Below, one piece after another: positions 56,480 to 64,000 of a stretch of 64,000 bases of DNA. The stretch is from Rhodoferax aquaticus. GTDB taxonomy: Bacteria; Pseudomonadota; Gammaproteobacteria; Burkholderiales; Burkholderiaceae_C. The notes under the pieces are model-generated. The model did not search any database, was not told the origin of the DNA, and saw only the letters and a list, made by a program, of their open reading frames with translations. Position 1 is the stretch's first letter. Each line of letters starts with the position of its first letter. The DNA lies in the NCBI RefSeq assembly GCF_006974105.1, contig NZ_CP036282.1:3658001-3722000 (forward strand), read 5' to 3'. The translations under genes and the position numbers were made by a program.

Positions 56480-56836
56480 ATATGCGATCTCAGTTTTCCC
56501 GGTAATGCCAAGCCTGATTTAGTTCAATACCCTCGCAATGTACCGTGGCCCCGTATCCCCGCATCAACACCGCTACAGTTTCAGTCTGCTCACATCTCTA
56601 CCTGGCGTGGAAATGGCTGCGTGTGAGGCAAGTCTTGCGCGTGGCTATGTCTGTCGGGCAGTTAGGAGAGAGATTGATTGCAAACTGCGCAAGATGTGGA
56701 AATTTACACAGCCGCTGCGCGGCGCCGAGTTGCCATTAATGGCGATCACTTTCTGGGCGAATTTGAAAATGCGAGTTAAGTCTTTGATTTAAATGAGCAC
56801 TCCAGCATATTTGGGCTCCCAAGTCACGGTTTCAGG
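56480..56836 (-). mobile_element. IS1380-family element, internally deleted copy 2
   Basis: About 360 bases matching both ends of the element at 44491-45640 in opposite orientation: the inner part matches near 45395-45640, and the outer part, from ACTTTCTGGGCGAAT to the end TCACGGTTTCAGG at 56836, matches 44491-44585. The transposase core is missing. Confidence 0.75.
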
Positions 56837-56950
56837 AGCACGAGCACCAACAACTACCGCACGGCTCCCGATGGCGAATTGTCGGTCGTTAATTGCAATT
56901 CGCCATTTTGAAATATTACTCAAGGCCTCTATCCGTTTGGAGAACTCATT

Positions 56951-57667
56951 ATGAACAATTTTAATCTGGGTATTAAAGGATTGAGTGAAGGTGAGACTAA
57001 TTTTATTCGAGATTTACTCAGTTCCATGACCATTGATCCCGATTTTAAATGGATTTACTCGTCTAAAGAGCCGTTTGATGCATATATTGCAGATGCGGAA
57101 ACATATTCGCATTTGGAGATTCCATATGTTTCAGATATTGAAATCGTACTGGCGGGCGCGCCTTCTAATAAACTGCGCTTGAGTCGCCCCATAGATGCGC
57201 CTAGTTTAAAGGCTTGCCTAATTGTGCTCCAAAGGGTTATCTCTTCCCAGCAATACACGTTAGATTTGGTCCAGCCAAAATTATTCACTTCAGAAACAAA
57301 TAATCAGCAAGTATCAGCTGGGCTAAAAGGAATCGAAAGTTTAGAGAGTATTGCTGAAGAAAAATACCAACTCATTCGTTGGCCTCACCAGGTCGCGATC
57401 CGTGGAAGCAAGGACCGTGTGCGTTTATCTAATTTTTTGATTGGCAGAGCGTGGTCTATCCGAGAGCTAGCTATTTCTTCCGGAGTTGCACTGGAGGAAT
57501 GCATATCTTTTATTGCAATTTTAAAGTCTCTTCGATTGGTCTTGATATCCTCCAGCGAGGTACCTGATAAGGCTAAGGTAGTCGAATTTCTACCAAGTAA
57601 GAAAAAGGCTGTTAGCCATGCTAATCGTGGTTTTATTTCCTCACTGCGACGGAAGCTGGGCCTCTGA
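56951..57667 (+). CDS. Hypothetical protein with pseudo-receiver-like N-terminus and winged-helix-like C-terminus
   Basis: A 238-aa cytoplasmic protein that I do not recognise by family. The first ~115 residues have the rhythm of a receiver fold: FKWIYSSKEPFDAYIADAET near 35-55, IEIVLAGAP near 70, and LRLSRPIDAPSLKACLIVLQ near 82-100, where a receiver would have its K-P turn. The phosphorylation Lys is absent, so it would be a pseudo-receiver. Residues ~155-205 (VRLSNFLIGRAWSIRELAIS, GVALEECISFIAILKSLRL) look like a winged helix. It is the first gene of a four-gene unit with a GTPase and two Roadblock proteins, 14 bases before the GTPase gene, so a role as its output or localisation factor is an inference. 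Confidence 0.7.
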   Translation: MNNFNLGIKGLSEGETNFIRDLLSSMTIDPDFKWIYSSKEPFDAYIADAETYSHLEIPYVSDIEIVLAGAPSNKLRLSRPIDAPSLKACLIVLQRVISSQQYTLDLVQPKLFTSETNNQQVSAGLKGIESLESIAEEKYQLIRWPHQVAIRGSKDRVRLSNFLIGRAWSIRELAISSGVALEECISFIAILKSLRLVLISSSEVPDKAKVVEFLPSKKKAVSHANRGFISSLRRKLGL

Positions 57668-57681
57668 AACTCACTAATCCT

Positions 57682-58209
57682 ATGAATGAATACAAAATAC
57701 TAATAAGCGGTACCACTGGTTCGGGGAAAACCACTGCAATAGGTGTGGTGAGTGATTCTCTGCCCATCGTGACGGATGTAAAAAATACAGATCCTACAGT
57801 TTCTAAGCTGCTGACCACAGTAGGACTTGATTTCGGCTTGGTTGAACTGGAGAGTGGTAACCGTTTGAGGTTGTTTGGGACGCCAGGCCAGGATCGGTTT
57901 GACTTTCTTTGGAAAATTCTCGCGAAAAATGCGCTGGGTCTCATTATCTTGATTGATAACTCCCGCCCTAAGCCATTGGAAGATCTTGAAAAGTACCTCA
58001 ATGGCTTTAGTGAGTTCCTCGGAAACACACCCTGCGTCATTGGTGTAGGGCGTTTGCCAGAGTGCCCAGATCCGGATGTTGACGCGTATGCAGACTTCTT
58101 GTTTAACCGGCAATGCTTGGTGCCCGTTGTTCCCGTTGACGTGAGACAGCGTGACGATGTCCTCATGCTCATTGACATCTTGTTAACGCAAATTGAAGCT
58201 GATCTTTGA
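57682..58209 (+). CDS. Small Ras-like GTPase with atypical G4 motif
   Basis: A 175-aa P-loop GTPase of the MglA/Arf-like bacterial type. Walker A (G1) is ISGTTGSGKTTAIG at residues 8-21, the G2-like DPTVSKLLTTVGLDFG lies near 38-52, and G3 is FGTPGQDRFDFLW near 66-78 with Gln after PG. The G4 guanine-specificity motif NKxD is not present; the equivalent strand reads CVIGVGRLPECPDPD near 113-127. Loss of NKxD suggests altered or relaxed base specificity, or another mode of base binding. The partner Roadblock genes follow, as in MglA-MglB, where a Roadblock protein acts as GTPase-activating protein. Confidence 0.85.
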   Translation: MNEYKILISGTTGSGKTTAIGVVSDSLPIVTDVKNTDPTVSKLLTTVGLDFGLVELESGNRLRLFGTPGQDRFDFLWKILAKNALGLIILIDNSRPKPLEDLEKYLNGFSEFLGNTPCVIGVGRLPECPDPDVDAYADFLFNRQCLVPVVPVDVRQRDDVLMLIDILLTQIEADL

Positions 58210-58253
58210 CCGTTTGATTCAGCACACCCCACCGGCTATTTGACAACACATAT

Positions 58254-58652
58254 ATGAAAAATAATACAGCTATAGACAATATTCGCAATTTTTGCGAGCA
58301 AGAGGCACAAAAAATTCTCGCCGAGATTACCGGAACGCTGGGAGTTGTAGTTTCTACGGTCGATGGTTTTGAAGTCGCCTATGCCCACCACGGAGATCTT
58401 GTCCCCGAAAGAATTGCAGCGATGGCCAGTTCAATCTCTGCCATTGGTTCGGTGGTCGCAAGAGAATCTTTTTTGGAAGATCCATCAGATATAACGATCT
58501 ACTCTGGAAATGGGTTTGTCCAGGTATTTTTGGTCAATCAATCGGATGCAAACTTATTGATAGTGAATATTGTTTCAGACTCAACGGCAATAATGGCTCA
58601 AGTAAATCACCGTGGAAAGCGATTTGCCAAAGCCTTGAGGGAGCTGCGCTAA
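58254..58652 (+). CDS. Roadblock/LC7 domain protein 1
   Basis: A 132-aa cytoplasmic Roadblock/LC7 protein. The fold pattern is clear: an amphipathic N-terminal helix (FCEQEAQKILAEITG), GVVVSTVDGFEVAYAHHGDL, the central helix RIAAMASSISAIGSVVARE and the last strands GFVQVFLVN and LLIVNIV. Bacterial Roadblock dimers bind small GTPases and can act as GAPs or as polarity factors. It lies 44 bases after the GTPase gene and is followed by a second Roadblock-like gene. Confidence 0.88.
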   Translation: MKNNTAIDNIRNFCEQEAQKILAEITGTLGVVVSTVDGFEVAYAHHGDLVPERIAAMASSISAIGSVVARESFLEDPSDITIYSGNGFVQVFLVNQSDANLLIVNIVSDSTAIMAQVNHRGKRFAKALRELR

Positions 58653-58809
58653 GAAATGTATTGCGGTGCAGGCGGCTGGCCTTAAAAACTGCTAGAAAAC
58701 CAAGCGCTATTCTTAAGCAAATTAATTTAAAAATCTTGTGCGGGCTGCGGGGCACTCGTCAAAATAAAAAATCCGCAGCGAATTAACTAAATTGATAAGG
58801 AACAACACT

Positions 58810-59169
58810 ATGTCTACGATTAAACAAACACTTGACGAACTCATGACAGCTGATGGTGCCGTTTGCACTGCCATTGTCGACTCAACCAGCGGCATGATCT
58901 TGGGTAGCGCTGGCTCTGGTGTGGATATCGAGGTGGCTGCGGCGGGAAATACCGAAGTCTTTCGCTCCAAAATGAAGACTATGCGCGCATTGGGTCTGAA
59001 TGACACAATTGATGACATGCTAATTACCTTAGGAAAGCAATATCACATTATTCGACCATCTGCTTCCAAGGAAGGTGTTTTCATTTATTTTGTTTTGGAT
59101 AAAAGCAAGTCAAATTTGGCAATGGCTAGGCGCAAAGTGCAGGATGCTGATAAGGGTTTAGACTTTTAA
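58810..59169 (+). CDS. Roadblock/LC7-like protein 2
   Basis: A 119-aa protein of the same fold group. LDELMTADGAVCTAIVDSTS, GMILGSAGSG, a central helix VAAAGNTEVFRSKMKTMRAL, and the last strands YHIIRPSASKEGVFIYFVLD and NLAMARRKV are typical of short Roadblock-like proteins linked to two-component or GTPase genes in betaproteobacteria. The ATG at 58810 has AAGGA 9 bases upstream. It is separated from Roadblock 1 by 157 bases, so a separate promoter is possible, and is followed by a strong terminator that ends the module. Confidence 0.82.
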   Translation: MSTIKQTLDELMTADGAVCTAIVDSTSGMILGSAGSGVDIEVAAAGNTEVFRSKMKTMRALGLNDTIDDMLITLGKQYHIIRPSASKEGVFIYFVLDKSKSNLAMARRKVQDADKGLDF

Positions 59170-59195
59170 AGTTCAGCCAAGCGCCCAAGCAGATA

Positions 59196-59220
59196 GGCCC
59201 GTTCACAAACGGGCCTTTTT
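59196..59220 (+). terminator. Terminator of the GTPase/Roadblock module
   Basis: Perfect stem GGCCCGTT / AACGGGCC with a 4-base loop, then five T residues, 27 bases past the last Roadblock gene. Confidence 0.93.
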
Positions 59221-59394
59221 CATGGCGGAATAGTCGGCCGAGCGAAACCCTAGAAGCAAGCCCGCGTAGTCGCTTACTTGCGAGGGTTTGTATCCGATGA
59301 TCTGCACCTGAGGGCCTAAAGCGCTAAGCGCGCGGTCAACCCATCTTTCGCCTGAGGGCAATAGTTGGGAGCATGGTGTCCACTTCAACAAGGT

Positions 59395-59922
59395 GGACAC
59401 GTGCACACTACATACATTCAATTGCCCACTGCTGGTCGGCCTCAGGGCCGTTACAGCGACGAATTCAAACGCCAGATCATGGCTGCCTGCAAGCAGCTCG
59501 GAGTGCCCACTGAGGCTGTAGCGCTGGCAAACGGCTTGGACGCTAACGTGCTGCGTCGCTGGATTTCTGAATCCCAAACGCGCTTGCTCAAGTCTGATAC
59601 GGCGAAGCAGACCATGGCGCTGGCTCTACAGACACAAACCCAGTTCATCGCCTTGGAGATTCAGTCTGGTGATGCAGCCTCAGCCAATGTACAGATTGAA
59701 CTGCAGCGCTCAGCTACCACGGTGCGCGTCCAATGGCAGCTCGTTTGTGCTGCTGAGTGCGCCGCCTGGCTGGCGGCACGCAGACTGCATCAAGGTCGGT
59801 TTGTCTGGCCACCCATTTGTGGGGTAGATCAATTTAGCTTGAGTCACCCCCAACTGGATCACTTGGTATTGAGTTCGGCGGGGCAACGCATGGGGGATGG
59901 CGGCACCATCACCATGGTGTGA
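59395..59922 (+). pseudogene. IS66 tnpA-tnpB deletion fusion
   Basis: The frame begins in IS66 TnpA (GRYSDEFKRQIMAACKQLGV, ANGLDANVLRRWISESQ) through its end (IELQRSATTVRVQWQ, AECAAWL) and then jumps into the C-terminus of TnpB (ARRLHQGRFVWPPICGVDQF, LSHPQLDHLVL). The first ~70 residues of TnpB are missing, so the junction is an internal deletion. Confidence 0.82.
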
Positions 59923-59999
59923 ATCCTGCAAAAAGCATAGCAACAGCGTCGATGTTGGCATGCACCAATGGTGCTTTGTGGTGGGCAGTGACACACCGC

Positions 60000-61430
60000 G
60001 CTTCATGGTGATTAGCCCGCAACAATTGCCCCACATGGGCGCAGACGAACTGCGCGACGTGGTGCAGTCCCTGTTCAAGACGCCTAGCTTCAAACAAGCC
60101 ACCATCTACAAGCTCACGCACGAAATTGCCATCCTCAAGCGGCTGAAGTTTGCCGCCCAATCTGAGCGCTTCAGCGCCGAGCAAGGTTGTTTGCTGGAAG
60201 ACACCCTGGATGAGGATCTGCAAGCGGACAACGATGAGATCGAGCAACTCAGCTCCAGTGATGCTCTACCCCGAAGACCAAGCAGCAACCCAAAAGCCAG
60301 GCCCTACCCGCGAATCCGCCCTCGCCAACATCCGCCATGCGCCTGACGCCACCACATGCAACACGCCCGGTTGCGGCTTCCAGTTAAAACGCATCGGTGA
60401 AGACGTGGCTGAGAAACTGGACGACGTGCCTGGTGTGTTCAGCGTCATACCCGAGGCAAGTGGGCTTGCGCCCAATGCAAGACTCTGATTCAGGCATCTG
60501 TGGATGCACACGTCATCAACAAAAGTTTCCCCACTGCGGGTCTACTGGGCTAGGTGTGTTGGCCGCCAAGTTTGGGTATCGGTTGCCGCGGTACCGCCCA
60601 GAAGCCCTCTTTGGGCGTGCCGGTTTGGCCACCTCCCGCTCCACATGGGTGCCTGGTGGGTAGTTGCAGGGGTACTGTTGCAGCTTTAGGTGGATGTACT
60701 TAAGGCCTAGATCTTGAGCCACAGCGGGGCGCATGCTGAGGAAACGCCACTTCAAATGCCGAAGCCCGGAGCTGGCAAGACCCACCGAGCGTAGTTGTGG
60801 GCCTTTGCCAAAGGGGCGTTTGAAGATACCAAGGCTGTTGTCTACGATTTTTGTAACTGCCGGGGAGGGGAGAATGCAAAGTTGTTTCTGGGCGGCTGGA
60901 GAGGCGGTCTCGTGGGTTGTGACTTCAGTGGCTGCAAGCAGTTGATCACCCAAGGTGTCACGGAGGTAGGCTGTCTGGCCCACAGTGGGCGCGAGTTCTT
61001 TGATTTGTATGCCAGCAACTAAAGCCAGATTACCCACAGTGCGCTGAAGCCGATCGCAAGGATTTACGACATTGAGCGGGAGATCAACGAACTTCTGATA
61101 GATGAGCGACAACGCATTCGCTAGGAACGATCAAAACCACTGCTGGATGCCTTGCATCAGTGCATGACTCTGAAACGTCAAAAAGTTACGAATGGTTTGG
61201 CCAGGGGCAAAGCACTGAATTACAGCCTGCGCCGCTGGGGGGCTATGACGGGGGTTATGACTGATAGGCAACTCCCGGTAGCGAACAACCCTATTGAGAA
61301 TCAGATTCGTCCGATACCCATTGGCAGAAGTAATTGGTTGTTCGCTGGCTCCCTTCGTGCGGGAAAGCGTGCTGTACGTTTGGTGCAGGAGCATCGTCAA
61401 GCCTATGCGTCACTTTGGGCTTGCGTGTAA
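60000..61430 (+). pseudogene. IS66 tnpC (DDE transposase) remnant
   Basis: Pieces in several frames follow the normal order of IS66 TnpC: the leucine-rich N-terminus (TIYKLTHEIAILKRLKFAAQ, QGCLLEDTLDEDLQADNDE; 60086-60240), the CxxC region with LKRIGEDVAEKLD (60390-60425), FGRAGLATSRST (about 60620), the catalytic DFCNCRGGENAKLFLGGWR and VTEVGCLAHSGREFFDLYAS (60846-61020) and the C-terminus GKALNYSLRRW, NNPIENQIRPIPIGRSNWLF (61210-61350). Frameshifts and stops rule out a working enzyme. Confidence 0.82.
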
Positions 61431-61435
61431 TCTAT

Positions 61436-61667
61436 ATGGCCCTCAAGAGTAGATGCACAGCGGAGCCGCTCCATTAGTGGAATAAACGCGTACAAATTGA
61501 CGGATGGCCACCGCATCAGGTTAAAGGAGCTTGGCTTAGACTTTGTGGGTCAGACTGCTGAATGTAAAACCCCAATTAGTTTTATCCGCTCGATTCTTAC
61601 CTAAAACAATAAAGAGATTAAAAAAATTTACTCTGTATTTTGAAAAAATTTCTCTGCGCTCCTACAT
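61436..61667. other. Gap after the IS66 remnant
   Basis: About 230 bases, AT-rich, no gene or repeat recognised. Confidence 0.4.
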
Positions 61668-62102
61668 TTACAAATACGATGGAAACATATGTGGTGGACT
61701 TAAATCTACCCATTGACTTTTCCTGCTTGAAATGGCCATTGGACAAGTTTTTTCCAACACCATTCCAGACACGGGTGCTGGCCGAAAAGTATTAGCGGAA
61801 CCCATCAGTTCCATAAGTGACAACAAAGTATCGTCGACACTTACGAAGGGCAGCCCCATGATCTCCTTATCAACGCCATAAAGAGCCACACATTGTGCCG
61901 AACAGAAATTGGCCAATTTCTTGATAACCCAAGGATTGTGAATATTGGCGGCACATATGAGCGCCAGATGAGGTCGTGAGACAATATTTCTAAGCCCAAC
62001 ATGCCACTCAATAATGCGCTCATCAATGGACGAATCTCTTATCAAACTGCGAATTTCTTCCGCGGCGGTCTTTTCAAAGTTAATAAATTCTATGAATTTC
62101 AT
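61668..62102 (-). CDS. Hypothetical protein, second gene of an overlapping pair
   Basis: A 144-aa protein that I do not recognise. There is no signal peptide or transmembrane helix. The middle (RPHLALICAANIHNPWVIKK, FCSAQCVALYGVDKEIMGL) alternates strand- and helix-like segments, suggesting a small alpha/beta fold, and the last ~30 residues look disordered. Its ATG overlaps the stop codon of the upstream gene as ATGA (62099-62102), a sign of translational coupling. Composition is AT-rich like the surrounding island. Function unknown. Confidence 0.55.
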   Translation of the reverse strand: MKFIEFINFEKTAAEEIRSLIRDSSIDERIIEWHVGLRNIVSRPHLALICAANIHNPWVIKKLANFCSAQCVALYGVDKEIMGLPFVSVDDTLLSLMELMGSANTFRPAPVSGMVLEKTCPMAISSRKSQWVDLSPPHMFPSYL

Positions 62103-62353
62103 TTTGTAATCTCGCTTTTGGCGGGCATAGTCTCGTCTGAACTCTGCCCAGAGTCGGGGTAATCGCTTTTTAGCTGGGTTAAAAATGTTGATGCAATGCT
62201 AGAGTCGAAGTGGCGTCCATCCAACTCGAGTCGAATGGATCTATATTGAACAAAATTCATGAATTCCAAAAGTTTCCTGCTGTCAAAACTCGCTTCTCCA
62301 AGGTACGAAGGAGTGTCATTAGCATGCATGAAAGGATGGGGGTCGGAATGCAT
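62099..62353 (-). CDS. Hypothetical small protein, first gene of an overlapping pair
   Basis: An 84-aa protein that I do not recognise. The central part (SRKLLEFMNFVQYRSIRLEL, DGRHFDSSIASTFLTQLKSD) could form a strand between two helices; the ends are polar. AAAGG lies at a suitable distance before the ATG and its stop overlaps the next gene by four bases, which supports that both are real. A toxin-antitoxin or small regulatory pair is conceivable from size and overlap alone, but no motif supports that. Confidence 0.5.
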   Translation of the reverse strand: MHSDPHPFMHANDTPSYLGEASFDSRKLLEFMNFVQYRSIRLELDGRHFDSSIASTFLTQLKSDYPDSGQSSDETMPAKSEITK

Positions 62354-63305
62354 GAAGTTGCCTTTAGATATGTAAAAGTATTTGGAGATAAAGTAAAATA
62401 GATGTTCTAAAAATTTAAATACTCATGCGCAAGCAGGTGTTCGTTAAAAACATAACTTCTATATTGGCGACCCCTTTCTTTATTGCTTGAATTCGTTTGG
62501 GATATCGCATGATTTTGGCTTTTTCAATCTACAATCCGAATTTTCAAGTAGTATGGATCTGTTAGGCCACAACTGGACTTTCATCGATTTTCGGAATCTG
62601 CAGAGGTGCCGTCAAAAACTGCAAGTTCAAATTTACAAATAGAGCATCCCTATTGGATTTGTCGTTAACATAAATCGTCTTGAAGTGAATCCCGTTGCTG
62701 AACACCGACAAATAAAAGTCGAAATTCAATGGGGCGTAACCCCACACAGGCCTTCGGGGACTGTCCCAGCGGCTATAAATCCGCTCAGGGCAAAAAGTAT
62801 CGGTGTGAGAAGTTGACTGCACTCGCCGATCGGCTCTATTGGCGTGATGACCGTACTTGATGATTTGCACTTCCCTAGGATATAGAGCCTGTTTAGACAC
62901 TCCTTTGGTGATTGCAGTGCTTGGCAGCTTTATCAAGAAAAATGCACATAGCACCAGCACCCGATTAATTCAGGGCGGCTCACGAGCTTAGGATGATTTC
63001 TTCGCTCAGGCAGCTTGAGGGTGTTGAGCAATGCAGCCAGGGAGTTATCTGCACACGGGTCAACCATTACCGGAATAGATGGAAAAACCAACCGGAATAC
63101 GCACTAATGGCAGTCAGAGTTAGGGTGCCTGCGCAGACATTGGTTACTGTGTCTACATGGAGTAGAGCCCGACGGACTCTTTTCGCAAAACGTGCCTTGC
63201 TTATAAAAATCGCAGTGTTTCGTCCGCACTCCACAATAAGCACTCTAGAAATAAGAGATCGTATTCGCAATCAGGTGATCGAACTGGACCAGGAATTGAG
63301 GGTAT
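62354..63305. other. Mostly non-coding stretch at island end
   Basis: About 950 bases. A 132-codon minus-strand frame at 62562-62960 begins with a hydrophobic stretch (LCAFFLIKLPST) but lacks a ribosome site and family resemblance; a plus-strand frame at 62993-63346 runs into the IS3 debris. Neither is convincing. Confidence 0.4.
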
Positions 63306-63410
63306 TTACAATCGATTTCGAAGGCACACTCACCTTGGCTATCTGAGCTCACTGGCATTCGAGCAGTTTTGAACTCGATGCTGAAGTAAATCTACGAAAA
63401 CGAATAAACT
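63306..63410 (+). pseudogene. IS3-type orfB 3'-end remnant
   Basis: The segment around CTCACTGGCATTCGAGCAG and the following TGAAGTAAATCTACGAAAAC parallels GCTGGCATTCGAGCAA and TGAAATAGGCCTACGAAAGC at 38870-38935, the 3' end of the other IS3 remnant, over roughly 85 bases with scattered differences. Only the last ~15 codons and the tail of the element survive. Confidence 0.65.
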
Positions 63411-63743
63411 CCAATTTTATAAAGTAGCCGGTCTTCCGAGTGATTAATTTTCACTCTAGTAAATAGAGAGTTGTGAATTTATTGTGCAATACAAGTAACA
63501 ATCTAGTTGTTTCGAATATTGTTACTAAATTGGTTGAGCGGCTGTGCTGAGGCTTTAGCAATCCCATGATGTTGCATTTGGAATCTACATCATCTTTCCA
63601 TAATAAGCAAATATTATTCCAATAATACTTCCAAGTAATACTGCCGCAAGGAGGGAGGTGGATAATGAAATTTCAAGAAAATAAAAACATATCACAAAAA
63701 TTGAAATTTCCAAGTAGATTATTAGCATCCCAGTGCTCATATT

Positions 63744-64000
63744 TTACGCCTTGTTTAAATGACTACGCTTGGCTCTTGTGAATGTAATTTGTTTTCTGAA
63801 ATTTAAAATATGTTCAATCGAGGAGGGGTTGAATTTAGCAATGTTGCCATTTTCTTTGCTTAACCCCTTTGAAGATATGTTGGAGTGAAATCCATGAAGC
63901 CACAGCAACTCTATCTGTCTCAAGCTTAGGTTAAACAATTCATCTTGAATGTCCATTTGTCGGTCTATTTCCATAATACTTTTGAAAAGCAATCTTTTAA
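63744..64000 (-). CDS. Possible C-terminal part of a gene running in from the right edge
   Basis: The minus-strand frame is open from base 64000 to a stop at 63744, about 85 codons. It contains MEIDRQMDIQDELFNLSLRQ and ends FTRAKRSHLNKA, predicted mostly helical. No family recognised. An in-window start (TTG at 63992 or ATG at 63974) is possible, so it could also be a short complete gene. The 330 bases to its left (63411-63743) are AT-rich and empty. Confidence 0.35.
   Translation of the reverse strand, partial: KRLLFKSIMEIDRQMDIQDELFNLSLRQIELLWLHGFHSNISSKGLSKENGNIAKFNPSSIEHILNFRKQITFTRAKRSHLNKA

Larger units (their letters stand above)
59395..61435 (+). mobile_element. IS66-family element, decayed
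   Basis: About 2 kb carrying, in order, fragments of IS66 tnpA, tnpB and tnpC broken by deletions, frameshifts and stop codons. Ends are set by the limits of recognisable coding sequence; inverted repeats and a target duplication were not identified. A hairpin with arms GTGTCCAC and GTGGACAC lies near 59377-59400 just ahead of tnpA. Confidence 0.8.

Noticed and set aside
62562..62960. 132-codon minus-strand frame beginning with a hydrophobic stretch
   Set aside because: GTG-type start without ribosome site, and an atypical translation rich in Arg, His and Tyr; probably chance.
62993..63346. 117-codon plus-strand frame
   Set aside because: Its 3' end runs into IS3 debris and the translation shows no domain.

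Overview
The window reads as a chromosomal segment of a Gram-negative betaproteobacterium of the Burkholderiales, most like the Comamonadaceae (Rhodoferax, Polaromonas or Limnohabitans type). This is an inference from the gene families: small trimeric porins that start MKK(S/T)LVALAVLAA and end in Phe, Coq7, a CIRCE-controlled groESL, a HexR/zwf/tal/pgi sugar locus and a DavBA lysine pathway. No rRNA, tRNA or CRISPR array was recognised.

Bases 1-38,500 are an ordinary GC-rich backbone with tightly packed genes. From the left it holds a flavoprotein oxidoreductase cut by the window edge, a DUF547 protein, a fused NADH-dehydrogenase-like/SelD protein, a second NADH-dehydrogenase-like protein, a DUF962/Mpo1-like membrane protein and a YhgE/Pip membrane protein (1-8,343). 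Next come lysine 2-monooxygenase and 5-aminovaleramidase (davB-davA) behind a 23-bp operator-like dyad, an unknown low-complexity protein, queC, and an SbmA/BacA-type ABC exporter (8,414-14,260). A DUF1800/DUF1501 pair follows, in which DUF1800 carries one in-frame stop. Then come a 5'-nucleotidase, ilvA, an OsmC protein and coq7 (14,348-21,113). Four tandem porin genes, each with its own intrinsic terminator, occupy 21,336-26,454. They are followed by an M20 amidohydrolase, the zwf-hexR operon divergent from tal-pgi, a YcaQ-like glycosylase, a HAD phosphatase, tag, a nitroreductase and groES-groEL. A ~30-bp interspersed repeat occurs five times between 1.4 and 38.1 kb.

Bases ~38,500-63,400 look like an accessory island: lower GC, longer gaps, decayed insertion sequences and signalling or surface genes. 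The outer edges carry remnants of the same IS3-type orfB 3' end (38,545-38,925 and 63,306-63,410). Inside are two paralogous hybrid histidine kinases with different sensory fronts, an HD-GYP response regulator, an OmpR-type regulator and a five-gene chaperone-usher fimbrial operon. There is also a four-gene module of pseudo-receiver/winged-helix protein, small GTPase and two Roadblock/LC7 proteins. Two inverted copies of a decayed IS1380-type element (44,491-45,640 and 56,480-56,836) bracket kinase 2 and the fimbrial operon, and a multiply broken IS66 element lies at 59,395-61,435. The right end holds an overlapping pair of unknown genes and mostly non-coding AT-rich DNA.

Taken together, the left side is central metabolism and envelope housekeeping, and the right side is an acquired surface-attachment and signalling cassette. 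The most promising candidates for undescribed biology are the GTPase/Roadblock module with its atypical GTPase, the unknown N-terminal sensory domain of hybrid kinase 1, and the palindromic operators before davB and between coq7 and the first porin.
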